A stretch of DNA of 64,000 nt from Nostoc sphaeroides (lineage in GTDB: Bacteria > Cyanobacteriota > Cyanobacteriia > Cyanobacteriales > Nostocaceae). The stretch spans positions 3,718,501 through 3,782,500 of the forward strand of contig NZ_CP031941.1 of assembly GCF_003443655.1 (NCBI RefSeq), read 5' to 3'. The translations under genes and the position numbers were made by a program. The notes beneath the pieces were generated by a model. It had not been told where the DNA came from and ran no database searches. It saw only the letters and a list, made by a program, of their open reading frames with translations. Shown here piece after piece: positions 1-9,015 of the stretch. The stretch's first letter is position 1. Each line of letters starts with the position of its first letter.

Positions 1-325
1 TCATGCTGGCGGACGCGCTACCTGTTTGACATACTACATTATTAATGATGTCTTTTTGCGCCGCAGGTATCGCCTTTGGTCAAGTTGAGGTAGGTGAATG
101 CATTCTGTGGGCGATCGCTTTGATATTTCTGGAACTGTCACGCCGTCAGATATTGTTCACAAACTAAACAAAATTGCTGTATCGGGATATTTTTGTGAGG
201 AATTCTCGCTTTTTTTGCCTTTTTGTCATAATGGCAAGACTAACTAGCGCTGCGATCGCTACATTAGAAGATATATATATAAAAATCAACAATGGTTTTT
301 ATTCTTTCGCAGTTCACACAAAACC
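1..325. other. Non-coding left edge, upstream of the M3 peptidase
   Basis: No open frame long enough to support a gene crosses this stretch on either strand. It holds HIP1-type sequence (GCGATCGC near 112 and a GCGATCGCT near 252) and AT-rich sequence close to the peptidase start. It presumably carries the peptidase promoter, but I cannot place -35/-10 boxes with confidence. Confidence 0.5.
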
Positions 326-2437
326 ATGAGTGCAAGTACCATTATTTCCGACAATCCCTTACTTCAAGGCGTTGGTTTACCTCCCTTTGCAGAGATTAAA
401 CCAGAACGAGTAGTACCAGCCTTCAATGAGTTGCTGGCAGAACTTGACCAGCAGCTTGTCACCTTAGAGGCTAATGTACAGCCTACTTGGAGTGGTTTAG
501 TAGAACCCTTAGAAAAGCTGACTGAACGGCTTACCTGGAGTTGGGGGGTGGTAAATCATTTAATGGGTGTTAAAAATAGCCCGGAACTGCGCGAAGCTCA
601 TGAAATTGTCCAGCCACTAGTTGTACAATTTATCAACAAGCTCGGTCAAAGTAAACCCATTTATAATGCTTTTAAAGCACTCCGTACTAGTGATATTTGG
701 GCAACTCTAGAATTAGCCCAACAGCGCATTGTAGAAGCCGCCATTCGAGATGCAGAACTTTCTGGTGTTGGCTTAGAAGGAGAGGGAAGAGAGCGTTTCA
801 ACGCTATACAAATGGAATTAGCAGAACTTTCTACCAAATTCTCCAACCATGTACTTGATGCTACTAAAGCCTTCAGCTTAACCCTAACAACACAAGCGGA
901 AATTGACGGTTTGCCACCAAGCTTAGTGAGTTTAGCAGCCCAAGCGGCTCGTGCATCTGGCGAAAGCAATGCCACACCAGAAAATGGCCCCTGGCGGATT
1001 ACTTTGGACTTCCCCAGTTATGGCCCTTTCATGCAGCACAGCACCCGTCGAGATTTGCGCGAAAAGCTCTACAAAGCTCATATCACTCGCGCTTCTGCTG
1101 GCGATTTGGATAACAAGCCCTTAATTGAGCGGATTTTGAAGTTGCGCCAAGAACTCGCAGATATACTAGGCTTTAAAAGTTTTGCCCAATTGAGCCTAGC
1201 TAGTAAAATGGCTCCCAATGTTGAGGGAGTCAACGCCCTATTAGAAGAACTACGCCGCGCTAGTTATGATGCTGCTGTCAAAGACTTGGCAGAACTCAAA
1301 GCTTTTGCAGCAGCACAAGGAGCAGCAGAAGCTGAAGATTTACAACACTGGGATATCAGCTTTTGGGCAGAACGCCAACGAGAAGCAAAATTTGCCTTTA
1401 CCTCTGAAGAATTGCGTCCCTACTTCCCTCTTCCCCAAGTGTTAGACGGCTTATTTGGACTAGTCAAGCGGCTGTTTGGCGTTACTGTCACCTCTGCCGA
1501 TGGTCAAGCGCCAGTATGGCATGAAGATGTCCGTTATTTCCAAATTGCTGATGAAACTGGTTCTCCTATAGCCTACTTCTATTTAGACCCTTACAGCCGT
1601 CCAGCAGAAAAACGCGGTGGTGCTTGGATGGATGTGTGCATCAATCGCGCCAAAATTACTAAAAATGGTGTGACTGCCATCCGCTTACCTGTAGCTTATT
1701 TGGTGTGTAATCAAAGTCCTCCCGTAGATGGTAAACCGAGTTTGATGACTTTCTATGAAGTAGAGACTTTGTTCCACGAGTTTGGTCATGGATTGCACCA
1801 CATGCTCACCAAGGTTGACTATACCGGAGCCGCAGGCATCAATAATGTGGAGTGGGATGCAGTGGAACTACCTAGTCAGTTTATGGAAAACTGGTGTTAT
1901 GAGCGACGCACTTTCTTTGGAATGGCGAAGCATTACGAAACTGGTGAAGCCCTACCGGAGCATTATTATCAAAAGCTGCTAGCGGCACGTAATTATATGA
2001 GTGGTACTGCCACGTTGCGGCAAATCCACCTGAGCAGTCTTGATTTAGAACTACACTACCACTATCGCCCTGATAGTAATGAAACCCCGTCAGATGTGCG
2101 TCATCGCATAGCCAAGACTACTACCGTTTTACCACCACTTCCAGAAGATGCAATTTTATGTGCTTTTGGACATATTTTTGAGGGTGGTTATGCAGCAGGC
2201 TATTACAGTTACAAGTGGGCTGAGGTACTAAGTGCTGATGCTTTTGCCGCTTTTGAAGAAGCTGGGCTAGAAGATGAAGAGGCTATAAAAGCTACAGGTC
2301 GGCGTTATCGGGATACGGTGCTGGCACTTGGTGGCGGTCAGCATCCAATGGAGGTGTTTAAAACTTTCCGGGGTCGTGAACCAAGTACGATCGCTTTGCT
2401 CAGGCACAATGGTTTAGTTAGTGCTGCTGTAAACTAA
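326..2437 (+). CDS. M3 family zinc oligopeptidase (oligopeptidase A/PrlC-like)
   Basis: A cytosolic metallopeptidase that degrades short peptides, such as cleaved signal peptides and proteolysis products. The 703-residue length fits the family. The zinc motif HEFGH lies at residues 484-488, followed by H-H, with the downstream glutamate expected in the E-x-P-S-Q-F stretch about 25-30 residues later, where the third zinc ligand sits in M3 enzymes. No signal peptide or membrane segment is seen. The ATG start has no obvious Shine-Dalgarno, which is common in cyanobacteria. A strong hairpin/T-run follows the stop, so it is probably monocistronic. PrlC, Dcp and thimet oligopeptidase share this fold; the N-terminal sequence favours the oligopeptidase A branch. 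Confidence 0.93.
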   Translation: MSASTIISDNPLLQGVGLPPFAEIKPERVVPAFNELLAELDQQLVTLEANVQPTWSGLVEPLEKLTERLTWSWGVVNHLMGVKNSPELREAHEIVQPLVVQFINKLGQSKPIYNAFKALRTSDIWATLELAQQRIVEAAIRDAELSGVGLEGEGRERFNAIQMELAELSTKFSNHVLDATKAFSLTLTTQAEIDGLPPSLVSLAAQAARASGESNATPENGPWRITLDFPSYGPFMQHSTRRDLREKLYKAHITRASAGDLDNKPLIERILKLRQELADILGFKSFAQLSLASKMAPNVEGVNALLEELRRASYDAAVKDLAELKAFAAAQGAAEAEDLQHWDISFWAERQREAKFAFTSEELRPYFPLPQVLDGLFGLVKRLFGVTVTSADGQAPVWHEDVRYFQIADETGSPIAYFYLDPYSRPAEKRGGAWMDVCINRAKITKNGVTAIRLPVAYLVCNQSPPVDGKPSLMTFYEVETLFHEFGHGLHHMLTKVDYTGAAGINNVEWDAVELPSQFMENWCYERRTFFGMAKHYETGEALPEHYYQKLLAARNYMSGTATLRQIHLSSLDLELHYHYRPDSNETPSDVRHRIAKTTTVLPPLPEDAILCAFGHIFEGGYAAGYYSYKWAEVLSADAFAAFEEAGLEDEEAIKATGRRYRDTVLALGGGQHPMEVFKTFRGREPSTIALLRHNGLVSAAVN

Positions 2438-2451
2438 ACTTATCAATAATC

Positions 2452-2493
2452 AAAAAATAGCGCCACCTTAATCACAGGCTGGCGCTATTTTTC
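2452..2493 (+). terminator. Intrinsic terminator after the M3 peptidase
   Basis: An A-run and TAGCGCCA arm pair with TGGCGCTA, followed by five T. The stem sits 15-55 bases after the peptidase stop. The A-run on the 5' side could also allow termination on the opposite strand. Confidence 0.8.
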
Positions 2494-2558
2494 TGTTTAA
2501 TTCACAATAGTTAAATGAATTTCCTAAATTCCCCTCATTCATTCTACGCAACTTGCTT

Positions 2559-2831
2559 TTATACAGCACTGCGACGAGTTATTAAGTTCCACAGGAAAAC
2601 CGCAACAATTGCACCAAGAACTGCTAGCGCAATACCAGGAATGCTAAGACTAGGGGCTGCTAAAGTTAACGTTCCTGTACTGAAGAATACGCCTAAGCTA
2701 CCGCCAACAAAAGCACCGATGATTCCTAGTAAGATTGTTCCTAGAATCCCGCCACCTTGATGACCGGGGTAGATAGCCTTAGCGATCGCACCAGCAATTA
2801 GACCTAAAACAATCCAAGCAAGAATATTCAT
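2559..2831 (-). CDS. GlsB/YeaQ/YmgE family small membrane protein
   Basis: A 90-residue, glycine- and alanine-rich protein with three hydrophobic segments (about residues 3-20, 28-50 and 60-82) and the GLIAGAIAK start typical of the family once called transglycosylase-associated proteins. In other bacteria members are stress-induced inner-membrane proteins of unclear biochemical role. The gene stands alone, convergent with the M3 peptidase. No Shine-Dalgarno is visible before the ATG. The family call is secure; the physiological role is not. Confidence 0.88.
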   Translation of the reverse strand: MNILAWIVLGLIAGAIAKAIYPGHQGGGILGTILLGIIGAFVGGSLGVFFSTGTLTLAAPSLSIPGIALAVLGAIVAVFLWNLITRRSAV

Positions 2832-3241
2832 TGTTATTAATTCGGTAAACGTTTTTTACTCACAAATTAATATTATCAATCCTAATCTTTTGTCCCATCT
2901 ACCATCAGAATTAATCATTAATAACCATAAGGAAGAGTTTAATTACAACTATTTTTATTACTATGTACCACCATTGAGCTAGATAATCAATTAAAAAAAA
3001 GCTCCTAGTAGGTCTTCAACTAGGGGCTTATCAAACTATTGCTTGGTAATTGCAGTATATGCATTTTTAAGTAGCTCTCTCCTCTACTAGAAGAATTAAG
3101 CTGAGTTTTTAATGTCTGTCTCTAAAGTAATGTAAAGGAAGGAAAATTAGCCGATGTATAGGACGAGCTTAATCAATAGAGATATGAGTGAAATTAAATA
3201 TGCGTTACCCAGAACCCAAGTCTAGACGTAGCATTGCTACG
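2832..3241. other. Intergenic stretch with a minus-strand terminator
   Basis: No gene is seen. An AT-rich stretch is followed near 2999-3030 by a hairpin-plus-T-run that serves the minus strand. The segment around 3215-3240 carries a short repeat-like sequence just before the next gene's stop. Confidence 0.5.
2993..3030 (-). terminator. Intrinsic terminator, minus strand
   Basis: Read on the minus strand, AAGCCCCTAGT pairs with ACTAGGAGCTT and is followed by a run of eight T. It lies about 210 bases downstream of the small membrane-protein gene at 3242-3520 and probably ends that transcript. Confidence 0.75.
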
Positions 3242-3520
3242 TCAAAACAATTCTTTTTCACTCATATCTCTAATGACTCGATGGCTGAAAAATGGGTACA
3301 GTCGGCGATAAGACCAATGCATACTTAGGAAAATCAGACTCACTAAGGTTAGCAAAATAACCCCTAGAATTGTTGCGTATGCCTTAGTACGCCACCAAAA
3401 TCCGTTTATTTGTACTGCACCTAGTCGGACAAGCTTCCACAGGCTGCCTATTTCTATGCTTTCGGAAGCATGAATGCTAATTGGTAAATATTCTGCTGGG
3501 TTTTGTCGTGAAATTGTCAT
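3242..3520 (-). CDS. Hypothetical single-pass membrane protein
   Basis: I do not recognise this 92-residue protein. It has a polar N-terminal half (about 45 residues), one strongly hydrophobic segment at about residues 48-68, and a basic, aromatic tail. The start is well supported by an AGGAGG Shine-Dalgarno about seven bases upstream of the ATG, rare in this window and good evidence that it is translated. A terminator lies downstream. No neighbour suggests a function. Confidence 0.6.
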   Translation of the reverse strand: MTISRQNPAEYLPISIHASESIEIGSLWKLVRLGAVQINGFWWRTKAYATILGVILLTLVSLIFLSMHWSYRRLYPFFSHRVIRDMSEKELF

Positions 3521-3785
3521 TTTAATTCCTCCTTTAGTTCCAAAGGCTAAGGTATTTAATTCAAACTACGGTAATTCGATAGAATTTATGTTGTTTATAA
3601 TATCTCATAACTTGATACAAGAAGCAAGCTTGAGAGGCGATCGCTGTTACTGTGTCACGCTTGTATTGGGGAATGGGGACTTAAGTTGGGAAAATTTGCT
3701 TGTATTAGCCCAATCTATAAGCCATAATTCCTAATACTTCGGCTCCGCTCAGTACAAGTCCCCCCATTCCTAATTTCCAGTCAAA

Positions 3786-4418
3786 ATGCCTAATCAAATT
3801 TGGTTATCACAATTGCAAAAACATCGAGCGATCGCAGTCATCCGCGCCCCTAAAATCGAAGTGGGACAGCAAATGGCAATGGCTATAGCATCTGGGGGAA
3901 TGCAGTTAATTGAGATTACCTGGAATAGCTTGCGGGCTGGGGAATTAATCACTCGACTACGTTCAGAATTACCAGCCTGTACTATTGGCACTGGTACGCT
4001 GTTTAATGTGCAACAGTTAGAAGAAGCGATCGCATCTGGGGCGCAATTCCTTTTCACACCCCACGTTGATTTGGCAATGATTCAAGCAGCACAAGAAAAA
4101 AATGTGCCGATCATCCCAGGAGCTATGACTCCTACAGAAATTGTTACCGCCTGGAGTCAGGGCGCTAGTTGTGTAAAAGTGTTTCCCGTGCAAGCCGTGG
4201 GAGGGGTAGATTATATTAAAAGTTTGCAAGGGCCACTAGGTGAGATTCCCTTAATTCCTACTGGCGGCGTGACTTTAGAAAATGCCAAAGAATTTTTGCA
4301 AGCCGGAGCGATCGCTGTCGGTTTGAGCGGGGAATTATTTCCCAAAAAGCTTGTCACAGAGGGGAATTGGCAAGCGATCGCATCTGGGGCAAGAAAGCTG
4401 ATAGAACAGTTAAGTTAA
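3786..4418 (+). CDS. eda: KDPG/KHG aldolase (2-dehydro-3-deoxyphosphogluconate aldolase family)
   Basis: A class I aldolase that cleaves 2-keto-3-deoxy-6-phosphogluconate to pyruvate and glyceraldehyde 3-phosphate, or 4-hydroxy-2-oxoglutarate to pyruvate and glyoxylate. The length of 210 residues is normal. The catalytic glutamate lies in LIEITWNS (E43), the Schiff-base lysine in CVKVFPVQ (K131), and the phosphate-binding glycines in PTGGV and GLSGELF. Three HIP1 sites fall within the gene. It is cytosolic and probably monocistronic. In cyanobacteria it supplies the last step of the Entner-Doudoroff route. Confidence 0.92.
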   Translation: MPNQIWLSQLQKHRAIAVIRAPKIEVGQQMAMAIASGGMQLIEITWNSLRAGELITRLRSELPACTIGTGTLFNVQQLEEAIASGAQFLFTPHVDLAMIQAAQEKNVPIIPGAMTPTEIVTAWSQGASCVKVFPVQAVGGVDYIKSLQGPLGEIPLIPTGGVTLENAKEFLQAGAIAVGLSGELFPKKLVTEGNWQAIASGARKLIEQLS

Positions 4419-4531
4419 CTTAGAATCAAATCATTAAAAGTTCACGTCTATTAAAGTAATAGATAGGGAAATAAAGGTAAAAACTGATAAGTTTCTCAAG
4501 ATCCCATGATTTAAGTGTGAGTGTATCTAAA

Positions 4532-5047
4532 ATGAAAAAACTGATTAATCCTGACTGGGTGCGTCGCTTACAAATACTCCTGGCTGGTACAGCACTATCC
4601 GTAAGTGTTTTTACTACTACTGGAACGAGTGAAGTTTGGGCGAATTCCAAAAATCAAGTAATTGCACAAAGAATCCAGACATTACAAAAATCGGATAAGC
4701 GCTGGATTCAAATTGATCTTTCAAAGCAACGGTTAATAGCTTGGGAAGGTGACAGAGTGGTTTATGGAAGTGCTATTTCCTCTGGCAAAAAAGGTACTCC
4801 CACTCTTATTGGTACTTTTAATATTCAATCCAAGTTCAAAACTACACGGATGCGGGGAGAAAACTACAATGTTCCCAACGTTCCTCATGCCATGTTTTAC
4901 CAAGGCAACTACGGTATTCACGGAGCTTACTGGCATAAAAGGTTTGGCACTCCAGTCAGCCACGGCTGTGTAAATCTCCCACCTAAACATGCTAAATGGC
5001 TATTTGAGTGGGCATCGGTAGGGACACCAGTAGTTATCCAGAAATAG
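4532..5047 (+). CDS. L,D-transpeptidase (YkuD fold), exported
   Basis: Predicted periplasmic enzyme making 3-3 peptidoglycan cross-links or attaching proteins to peptidoglycan. It has a basic N-terminus, a hydrophobic segment and a likely signal-peptidase site after VWA, then a YkuD domain of about 120 residues ending in HGAYWH and SHGCVNL, with the catalytic cysteine at residue 146 from the ATG used here. A GTG 15 bases upstream (4517) would add five residues; the ATG gives a more typical signal peptide. A second related gene follows after a 0.5 kb gap, so this looks like an old tandem duplication. Confidence 0.9.
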   Translation: MKKLINPDWVRRLQILLAGTALSVSVFTTTGTSEVWANSKNQVIAQRIQTLQKSDKRWIQIDLSKQRLIAWEGDRVVYGSAISSGKKGTPTLIGTFNIQSKFKTTRMRGENYNVPNVPHAMFYQGNYGIHGAYWHKRFGTPVSHGCVNLPPKHAKWLFEWASVGTPVVIQK

Positions 5048-5545
5048 TATGTGAAGCAACCAAAAGGCAATTTAGAGAAAATCATTAATAACAACAAATC
5101 AAGACAATTGAGTGATTCCCAGCAATATTTTATGCTGGGAATCTTCGGAGTCGGAATTACTGAATTTGAAATAAAATAGAGAAGAGGGCATTTAACGATT
5201 TGCCCAAGAAAATAAGCGGAAATCCTGACAATTGCGGTGTGAAATTAAAAATGCAAATATAAATTTGGGGAAAGTTTGTATTTAGGCATTTCAATGACAG
5301 ATTTTTTATAAAGTTTGTCCTTTGTAATTAGTCATTGGTCATTAGTTAGAACTCATCATTTAATTAAAGACAAATGACAAATGTGCAAATTGGATGCAGA
5401 TTAGCTCAGGACTTGTTTTGAAAAGCATTAGCGGATGAATTGCGTAAATCCTCAACAGGAAGCGAGTAGTCTATCTGGAAATTTGTAGTTTTCCAGAAAA
5501 TTACTTCACTTCATAATTTTTGCGTAGTTTAGAAGGTGAGGCATA
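5048..5545. other. Intergenic region between the two L,D-transpeptidase genes
   Basis: No gene is seen. An 11-bp perfect stem (arms 5114-5124 and 5133-5143) follows the first gene but has no T-run, so it may be a processing or attenuating hairpin. A run of TCATT-type short repeats lies near 5328-5385. The last 25 bases carry an AAGGTGAG Shine-Dalgarno for the second gene. Confidence 0.5.
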
Positions 5546-6085
5546 ATGCAATCTTGGATTCGCAGTGGTAGAATTCGTTCTTCAGGAACTTTTTGTACAG
5601 GCGTGGCGCTGATGGTGGCGACTCTATTTTCTTGGTCATCACCTTTAGCAGGTACACCCAACTTTACTACAGCAACAGCCGCGTCAGTGGATGAAAACAG
5701 CATCACTGCATCTAATATTAGGCAAACATCCCAACTTCGCTGGATTGAAATTGATTTGTCAGAGCAACGCTTACGTGCATGGCAAGGTAAAAGACTTGTT
5801 TATTCATACCGCATTTCTGGAGGCAAGCGATCGACCCCCACACCCATAGGTAGATTTCGGATTAATTCTAAGTATCGCACTCACCGGATGCGAGGCAGGG
5901 GCTACAATATTCCTGATGTTCCTTACACAATGTATTTTTACAGAGGCTATGCTATCCACGGTGCTTACTGGCATAATCGGTTTGGGACTCCAGTTAGCCA
6001 CGGTTGCGTAAATTTACCTGTTAAGCAAGCTCGCAATCTTTACAACTGGGCTAGCAATGGAACTTTAGTAGTGGTGCGGAAATAA
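5546..6085 (+). CDS. L,D-transpeptidase (YkuD fold), exported, paralogue
   Basis: A paralogue of the preceding gene, 179 residues. It has an N-terminal basic stretch and hydrophobic signal segment (about residues 15-35), then a YkuD domain with [11 protein letters not shown] near its start, the [24 protein letters not shown] active site and catalytic cysteine C154 (H152 in S-H-G-C). The ATG is preceded by AAGGTGAG, a good ribosome site. Short YkuD-only enzymes like this are common in Nostoc; substrate preference cannot be read from sequence. Confidence 0.9.
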   Translation: MQSWIRSGRIRSSGTFCTGVALMVATLFSWSSPLAGTPNFTTATAASVDENSITASNIRQTSQLRWIEIDLSEQRLRAWQGKRLVYSYRISGGKRSTPTPIGRFRINSKYRTHRMRGRGYNIPDVPYTMYFYRGYAIHGAYWHNRFGTPVSHGCVNLPVKQARNLYNWASNGTLVVVRK

Positions 6086-6138
6086 TTCGTAATTACAGCA
6101 GTTTTCATGTATTTGAACCACATCTGTCGTAGAGGTAC

Positions 6139-6363
6139 AGCAATGCTCATTGGTGTCAACTTAACGTAAAAGCCATATCCCGCAAGGAACTGAAGTTCCT
6201 TGCTAATAGCTGAAGTCTACTGAAGTAGACTAAATATTCCTAAAAATCTTTAGTCTACTTCAGTAGACTTTAGCTTTGAGCCGCTGAAATTTATTTCTGG
6301 GCGGGCGTGGAAGCCAACAGATAAGCGATTTATTAGCTTAAGTTGACACCAATGAGCAATGCT
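6139..6363. mobile_element. MITE copy 1 with target duplication, inside a decayed Uma2 gene region
   Basis: A 207-bp non-coding element (6148-6354) with terminal inverted repeats CATTGGTGTCAACTTAA. It is flanked by the direct repeat AGCAATGCT (6139-6147 and 6355-6363), read as a nine-base target duplication. The interior has a strong hairpin series (AAGTCTACTGAAGTAGACT twice). Removing the element and one duplication restores a palindromic interspersed repeat, arms GTAGAGGTACAGC and GCTATGCCCTTAC. A near-identical copy lies at 28916-29123 and an end-sharing relative at 39193-39387. Confidence 0.8.
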
Positions 6364-6658
6364 ATGCCCTTACCGCGTTGAAGTACCTGATAATTTTGAA
6401 CTTCCACCAGACTGGACGATTGAGATTCTTTCGCCAGAACAAAGTTCAAACCGAGTAATTGGCAACATTCTCTACTGTCTAAAGTATGGTAGTCGCCTTG
6501 GATGGTTTCTTGACCCTGATGATTTCAGTATTTTGGTATTTCTACCAGAGCAACAACCAGTGTTACTCCAGGGAGAAGATTTTTTGCCTGTATTACCAGA
6601 AATTCAACTTGCACTAACCGCCAATCAAGTTTTTGGATGGTTAAAGATGGGTGGTTAG
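6359..6658 (+). pseudogene. Uma2-family endonuclease, C-terminal remnant
   Basis: The frame encodes only the C-terminal half of a Uma2/DUF820 PD-(D/E)XK protein: a PPDWTIEILSPEQS motif, then the G-S-R-L-G-W-F-L-D-P and D-F-S-I-L-V-F stretches, ending in a typical Uma2 tail. The N-terminal half is absent, and the sequence upstream is the MITE and a palindromic repeat rather than coding DNA. It is therefore most likely a dead fragment. The formal start falls inside the MITE's right flank, which also argues against a functional gene. Confidence 0.7.
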
Positions 6659-6688
6659 AAATAACTTATAAAGTGGATAGGCGTTGCC

Positions 6689-6726
6689 CGCACTTCGACA
6701 AGCTCAGTGACCATCGTAGACATCGC
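6689..6726. repeat. Interspersed repeat GCACTTCGACA..CATCGC, copy 1
   Basis: A short motif containing CACTTCGACAAGCTCAGTG and CATCG. A near-identical version (one or two changes) is found at 39428-39466. Its end abuts the stop of the HigA-like antitoxin gene, so it also forms that gene's 3' flank. Confidence 0.65.
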
Positions 6727-7128
6727 TTAATTCTCAAACAAACTAGTATCAACATGAAAAAATTTCCCTAATACCTTAGCCATCTCCTGAGTAATTTCTT
6801 GTTTTCCACTCATAACTTGAGAAACAACTTCTGTTGTACCAAGAATTGATACTAACTCAGCTTCCTTAACATTCTGAGCATCGATCAGATGGAGAAACAT
6901 TGAGTGTGCTGTTGATTCTCCGATTGAATAATGCTCATCCTCATATTTTTCTATCAGAGTGATCAACAGGTCTAATAATGCCGACTCTTCCAAAGTTCGG
7001 TTAACTCGATGAGACAGTTCCTGGGCTAGTGTAATAGCTTGCTCGTTTTCCTCATCTGTTTTAATAACCTTGGGTTGATATTTAGCAAGCAAACTAGCAT
7101 AAGTTCCACAGTTAAAAGTAAGCGTCAT
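6727..7128 (-). CDS. higA: HigA-like antitoxin (HTH)
   Basis: A 133-residue transcriptional antitoxin of the HigA type. The N-terminal two thirds are acidic and helical. The C-terminal part (about residues 85-130) is an XRE-type helix-turn-helix with E-A-E-L-V-S-I-L-G-T and M-S-G-K-Q-E-I-T. It would bind and neutralise the HigB toxin and repress its own operon. It starts inside the last 17 bases of the toxin gene, the toxin-first order typical of higBA. The family is confident; the neutralising function is inferred from the pairing. Confidence 0.85.
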   Translation of the reverse strand: MTLTFNCGTYASLLAKYQPKVIKTDEENEQAITLAQELSHRVNRTLEESALLDLLITLIEKYEDEHYSIGESTAHSMFLHLIDAQNVKEAELVSILGTTEVVSQVMSGKQEITQEMAKVLGKFFHVDTSLFEN

Positions 7129-7411
7129 TTTTCCACTTCTCCTTATCGTATTCTGCGTGGGTCAAAATGTATTTAAGATAAATTATTTGGTCACTATAAA
7201 CCAAATCAACTATCAGACGATATTTGTTGCTTTTAATATTAAAAACAGTGAAATTCCCAACAGCTTCTGCTTGAGGATAAACTTCTTGTACTTGGGCAAG
7301 ATTATCCCATGTAGCTTTATTAGCAGCTTTGTACCAGTTTTTAAGTGCATCACAGGAATCAGCATAATTTTGGCCAAATTCGCGCAGTTTTTTACGACTT
7401 ATGATATGCAT
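7112..7411 (-). CDS. higB: HigB-type toxin (RelE superfamily mRNA interferase)
   Basis: A 99-residue basic protein with the HigB pattern: M-H-I-I-S-R-K-K-L-R-E-F, then a W-Y-K-A-A-N-K-A-x-W stretch, K-Y-R-L-I-V-D-L-V-Y in the central sheet, and I-L-T-H-A-E-Y-D near the C-terminus (the catalytic region in this family). Predicted ribosome-dependent mRNA cleavage. It lies only five bases behind the stop of the upstream Hsp70-like gene and overlaps higA, so the three genes are probably co-transcribed. No Shine-Dalgarno is visible, suggesting translational coupling to the Hsp70 gene. Confidence 0.87.
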   Translation of the reverse strand: MHIISRKKLREFGQNYADSCDALKNWYKAANKATWDNLAQVQEVYPQAEAVGNFTVFNIKSNKYRLIVDLVYSDQIIYLKYILTHAEYDKEKWKNDAYF

Positions 7412-7416
7412 TATAT

Positions 7417-9015
7417 CTAACTCAACTGTGCCACAAGTTGATTTTCCAACAGCGTATCATTGGTTAACAAATCCTCAACAGTGATTCGCAAAAAGCGTTG
7501 TTCATCAACTTGAAAGAGAATTTTTATCCGATCGCTTCCAGGATATCCGGCTGGTGTCAGTTGGGCAATTGTCCTCGCGCCTTCTTGATCGTTGAGGGGT
7601 TTGACACTGGTTTCAGTATTGTCCATCCGGCGCGTAATCAAGCGATCGCCATCAAAATAAACTTCAGTACTACCTGTATCTGCTCCCAATTCTCCCATAA
7701 TTAGTTCAATGCTGGGCTGATTTTCCATTGAAGCGCCTAAAACTAATTCCACTGGTTGACTCATCGGGTATGCCTGTCCTGCTTTAATCAGAGAATGCCA
7801 TTTGTGACGCTGATTGCGACGATCCCAGTAGCGGATACCATAACTATGATACAGAAAGTCTTTGATTTGTATCCCTTGTGTTAACTGTAATGCACCTTGA
7901 GCGATCGCTTCAAAGGGACGTTCGCAACGGATTTTTTCTGGCTCAAAATACTGTTTTATCCATGTCTGCACTGCTGGTAATTGCACTGTCCCACCAACTA
8001 ACAAAACTGCATTAATATCTGGAAGTTCTATCCCTTGCCGTTTTGCTTGCTGCAACAGTGTCGTCATCGACTCATCTAGTAACTCAAAAAATGCATGTTC
8101 TTTGAGGATATTTTCAAAAGTGTCGCGGTTTAGTTCCAGTTCATAGCTTTCAAATGTCTCATCATCAAAATAAACTTCACTAGCTTGGTTTTGAGTTGAT
8201 AGCTGAATTTTTACCCGTTCTGCCAATCTTGTTGTCAACGGACTTACCGCCAATTCTTGAGTTTTAGCAAAGTAATCTACCAACCAATTATCAATATCAG
8301 TACCGCCCAAATTTTGCCCAGCTTTCGCCAGGACACGGGCAGTTTTAACTTTTTGTTTTGAATCTTCAGCCAGAGACTTATTACCCCACTTGAGGAGAAA
8401 TCCGAGCGGTTTTGTGGTTGCTTGCACGCCTTGATCCAACCGCACAAGAGACAAATCCAAAGTGCCGCCGCCAAAGTCAATTACCAAGAGAATTTCTTGA
8501 TCTGCCAAGCCATAGCCCAAGGCGGCGGCTGTAGGTTCATCCAGCATCCGCACCTGTTCGACGGGGAGGGCTTGACAAACTGTCCCCAACCAGTGACGAT
8601 AAGCTTCAAAACTGTCTACGGGTACGGTTAACACTAGAGAATCTAACCCTCCTTGCAGGGGTGCTAGTTCTTCAATTACTTTGGTGAGGAACCATTGCCC
8701 TACTTGCTCAAAGGTGACAATTTGTCCATCTAATTCGGGTAAGAAACCTTGGATATCTGCACCGATACCGCGTTTGAAGCTGCGGAAAAATCTAGTGTCG
8801 CCCTTGAGGTCAAGACCGCGATCGCGTACTTGTTGCCCTACTAAGACTTGATTTTTTGTTGCATCTTCAACATAAACCAAGCTGGGAATCAATGGTGGAT
8901 TGAGACTTTGTTTAATTGATAAACCTGGTAGAGTCAGGGTTTCTGGCTGTTGGGTTACAGGGTTCCAACGAGCAATGACTGTGTTGCTAGTACCAAAATC
9001 GATTGCGATCGCCAT
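7417..9015 (-). CDS. Hsp70-family protein (DnaK-like ATPase with divergent C-terminus)
   Basis: A 532-residue protein of the Hsp70/actin ATPase fold. Phosphate-1 motif AIDFGTSNTVIA is at the N-terminus, a second phosphate motif LLVIDFGGGTLDLSLV near residues 175-190, and the adenosine motif LLVGGTVQLPAVQ near 340. The C-terminal part is shorter and unlike the DnaK peptide-binding domain, so its client may differ. It reads directly into higB with a five-base gap, an unusual neighbour for a chaperone. Divergent Hsp70 genes of this kind are common in cyanobacteria, but their role is largely undefined. Confidence 0.85.
   Translation of the reverse strand: MAIAIDFGTSNTVIARWNPVTQQPETLTLPGLSIKQSLNPPLIPSLVYVEDATKNQVLVGQQVRDRGLDLKGDTRFFRSFKRGIGADIQGFLPELDGQIVTFEQVGQWFLTKVIEELAPLQGGLDSLVLTVPVDSFEAYRHWLGTVCQALPVEQVRMLDEPTAAALGYGLADQEILLVIDFGGGTLDLSLVRLDQGVQATTKPLGFLLKWGNKSLAEDSKQKVKTARVLAKAGQNLGGTDIDNWLVDYFAKTQELAVSPLTTRLAERVKIQLSTQNQASEVYFDDETFESYELELNRDTFENILKEHAFFELLDESMTTLLQQAKRQGIELPDINAVLLVGGTVQLPAVQTWIKQYFEPEKIRCERPFEAIAQGALQLTQGIQIKDFLYHSYGIRYWDRRNQRHKWHSLIKAGQAYPMSQPVELVLGASMENQPSIELIMGELGADTGSTEVYFDGDRLITRRMDNTETSVKPLNDQEGARTIAQLTPAGYPGSDRIKILFQVDEQRFLRITVEDLLTNDTLLENQLVAQLS

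Noticed and set aside
661..975. Antisense frame within the M3 peptidase
   Set aside because: It is a shadow frame of a well-supported gene.
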